Notes under the pieces: model-generated | What the model was told of the DNA's origin: nothing | The model's database searches: none | What the model saw: only the letters and a program-made list of their open reading frames with translations | Made by a program: the position numbers and the translations under genes | Part shown: positions 11,606-12,600 of the stretch, one piece after another | Layout of the letters: every line of letters starts with the position of its first letter | Position numbering within the stretch: the first letter of the stretch is position 1 | Origin: Bacteroidales bacterium UBA5621 | Lineage (GTDB): Bacteria; Bacteroidota; Bacteroidia; Bacteroidales; VadinHA17 | DNA length: 12,600 nucleotides | Reading direction: 5' to 3' | NCBI GenBank assembly: GCA_002424525.1 | Contig: DIKJ01000120.1 | Coordinates: 1-12,600, forward strand

Positions 11606-12600
11606 ATTTTAAAAGCTGCCTCTTCGATGGTTTCGAGAAGCAGTTGCATATCCTCCTCTGTGGTGAGAGGATTGATTATCGTTACCCTCAGCCAGAGCTT
11701 CTCCTCCAGTTCGGTCTGTACTATGTAGAATTTACCTTCTTTGATGATTCTGTCGCGGATGGCGGCGTTGAGCCTGTTGAGCTCTACAGTATCACTGCCG
11801 CCGGGATTATACCTGAAGCAGACGATGTTGGCATCAGGTTCCAGGGCTGCCTCGAAATTGTCCCGTTCATTTACCATTTCAGTAAATCTCCGTGCCAGGT
11901 CGTAACGGCTGTCAATATAGTTACCGAAATATTCCCTGTCGTAATATTTGAATGCAGTAAAGGCCACGAAACCGAGTGAGCTCTTGGTGCACTCCAGGGT
12001 TCTCTTTGCACTGTTATACCATTCATTTTCAGACTGTTTCTTAAAAAGATATGAGGCTTTCTGTGCGAAGGTTTCATAAGACCGGCGGCCGTCACGGAAA
12101 AGAACCATTGTGTTTAGACCGGGTACCAGAAGCATCTTGTGGAAGTCAATCACTACCGAATCTGCTCTCTCAATTCCCCTGATAAGGTGCCGGTATTTAT
12201 CAGAGAAAAGCACACCCGTTCCGTGGGCCCCGTCGACATGAAGCCAAAGATTATGCCTGTCACAGAAATCGGCGATTGCCCCGAGATCATCGTACGATCC
12301 GGTGGCTGTTGAGCAGGAGTTTGCAATAACAGCAGCTACTGTGATACCCTTCCGGAGAGCCTTTTCATAGTACTCCTCAAGCAAATCGGTACGCATTCTG
12401 TAGTTACTGTCGTAAGGCAGTCCGATAAGCGCATCATTACCGAGTCCCATTATCTTCACGTTCCTGGCCACACTGTAGTGCGACTGGTCGGTCACCATGA
12501 ATCCTGTTCTCAATTCCTTCATCACACCCTCCTCCCAGACGTTGTGGGCCGACTTTACCTGCCTGATAGCAAGCATGGCAGTCAGGTTGCCGGCGCTTCC
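11599..12600 (-). CDS. Group II PLP-dependent decarboxylase, N-terminus outside the window
   Basis: The frame runs off the right edge; 333 residues of a protein usually near 470-490 are visible. The first visible residues GSAGNLTAMLAIRQ belong to the conserved glycine-rich GGSxANLxAL-type motif, so the ATG at 12576 is internal. A PLP-stacking His is seen in QSHYSVARN (visible residue about 41), the PLP-nitrogen Asp in HVDGAHG (about 123) and the Schiff-base Lys in DFHKML (about 155). These place it among the glutamate/aromatic/diaminobutyrate decarboxylases, which release CO2 from amino acids to give amines in the cytoplasm. The substrate cannot be chosen from the visible part. Its stop (TAG) sits in the remnant of the 32-bp repeat that precedes ATPase 2. 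Confidence 0.88.
   Translation of the reverse strand, partial: GSAGNLTAMLAIRQVKSAHNVWEEGVMKELRTGFMVTDQSHYSVARNVKIMGLGNDALIGLPYDSNYRMRTDLLEEYYEKALRKGITVAAVIANSCSTATGSYDDLGAIADFCDRHNLWLHVDGAHGTGVLFSDKYRHLIRGIERADSVVIDFHKMLLVPGLNTMVLFRDGRRSYETFAQKASYLFKKQSENEWYNSAKRTLECTKSSLGFVAFTAFKYYDREYFGNYIDSRYDLARRFTEMVNERDNFEAALEPDANIVCFRYNPGGSDTVELNRLNAAIRDRIIKEGKFYIVQTELEEKLWLRVTIINPLTTEEDMQLLLETIEEAAFKIQ

Overview
The window looks like chromosomal DNA from a member of the Bacteroidota (Bacteroidales/Marinilabiliales-like). This rests on protein content (a GH106-type glycosidase, a Tat-exported aldo/keto reductase, YwbE, a G/K-type phosphofructokinase, and AAA+/DUF4143 ATPases of a kind common in this phylum). 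It also rests on the absence of convincing Shine-Dalgarno sequences and on several matches to the Bacteroidota -7 promoter box TAnnTTTG. Species cannot be named from the sequence alone.

Region 1 (1-4178, + strand) is a probable carbohydrate-related cluster. It holds the C-terminal part of a GH106 alpha-L-rhamnosidase-like enzyme (open at the left edge), a small hotdog-fold thioesterase, a Tat-signal aldo/keto reductase and an exported SMP-30/gluconolactonase-like protein. Three of the four look exported or connected with sugar release and oxidation; the link between them is inferred from neighbourhood only.

Region 2 (4277-6509, + strand) is housekeeping: the small conserved protein YwbE, a 441-aa 6-phosphofructokinase, and a YihX-like HAD phosphatase. 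The phosphatase begins at a TTG codon 3 nt after the pfk stop, in the same frame. It faces uvrC (8438-6645, - strand), a complete excinuclease ABC subunit C.

Region 3 (8439-11605) is the unusual part. After a 450-bp gene-free mosaic of short repeats come two convergent AAA+/DUF4143 ATPase genes (8889-10097 + and 11500-10139 -). The first is visibly more AT-rich than the surrounding genes and is bracketed by imperfect direct repeats of about 28 bp (24 of 29 aligned columns identical). Each ATPase gene has its own regularly spaced repeat array at its 5' end: three copies at exactly 39-bp spacing upstream of the first, and two full copies plus a remnant at exactly 32-bp spacing upstream of the second. 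A perfect 22-bp palindrome lies inside the first array. The C-terminal nuclease-like fold keeps the E-I-K motif in the second protein, but the matching residues are Q-V-A in the first. This pair is the best candidate here for an undescribed mobile, conflict or regulatory module.

Region 4 (11599 to the right edge, - strand) is the C-terminal two thirds of a group II PLP-dependent decarboxylase, truncated by the window edge.
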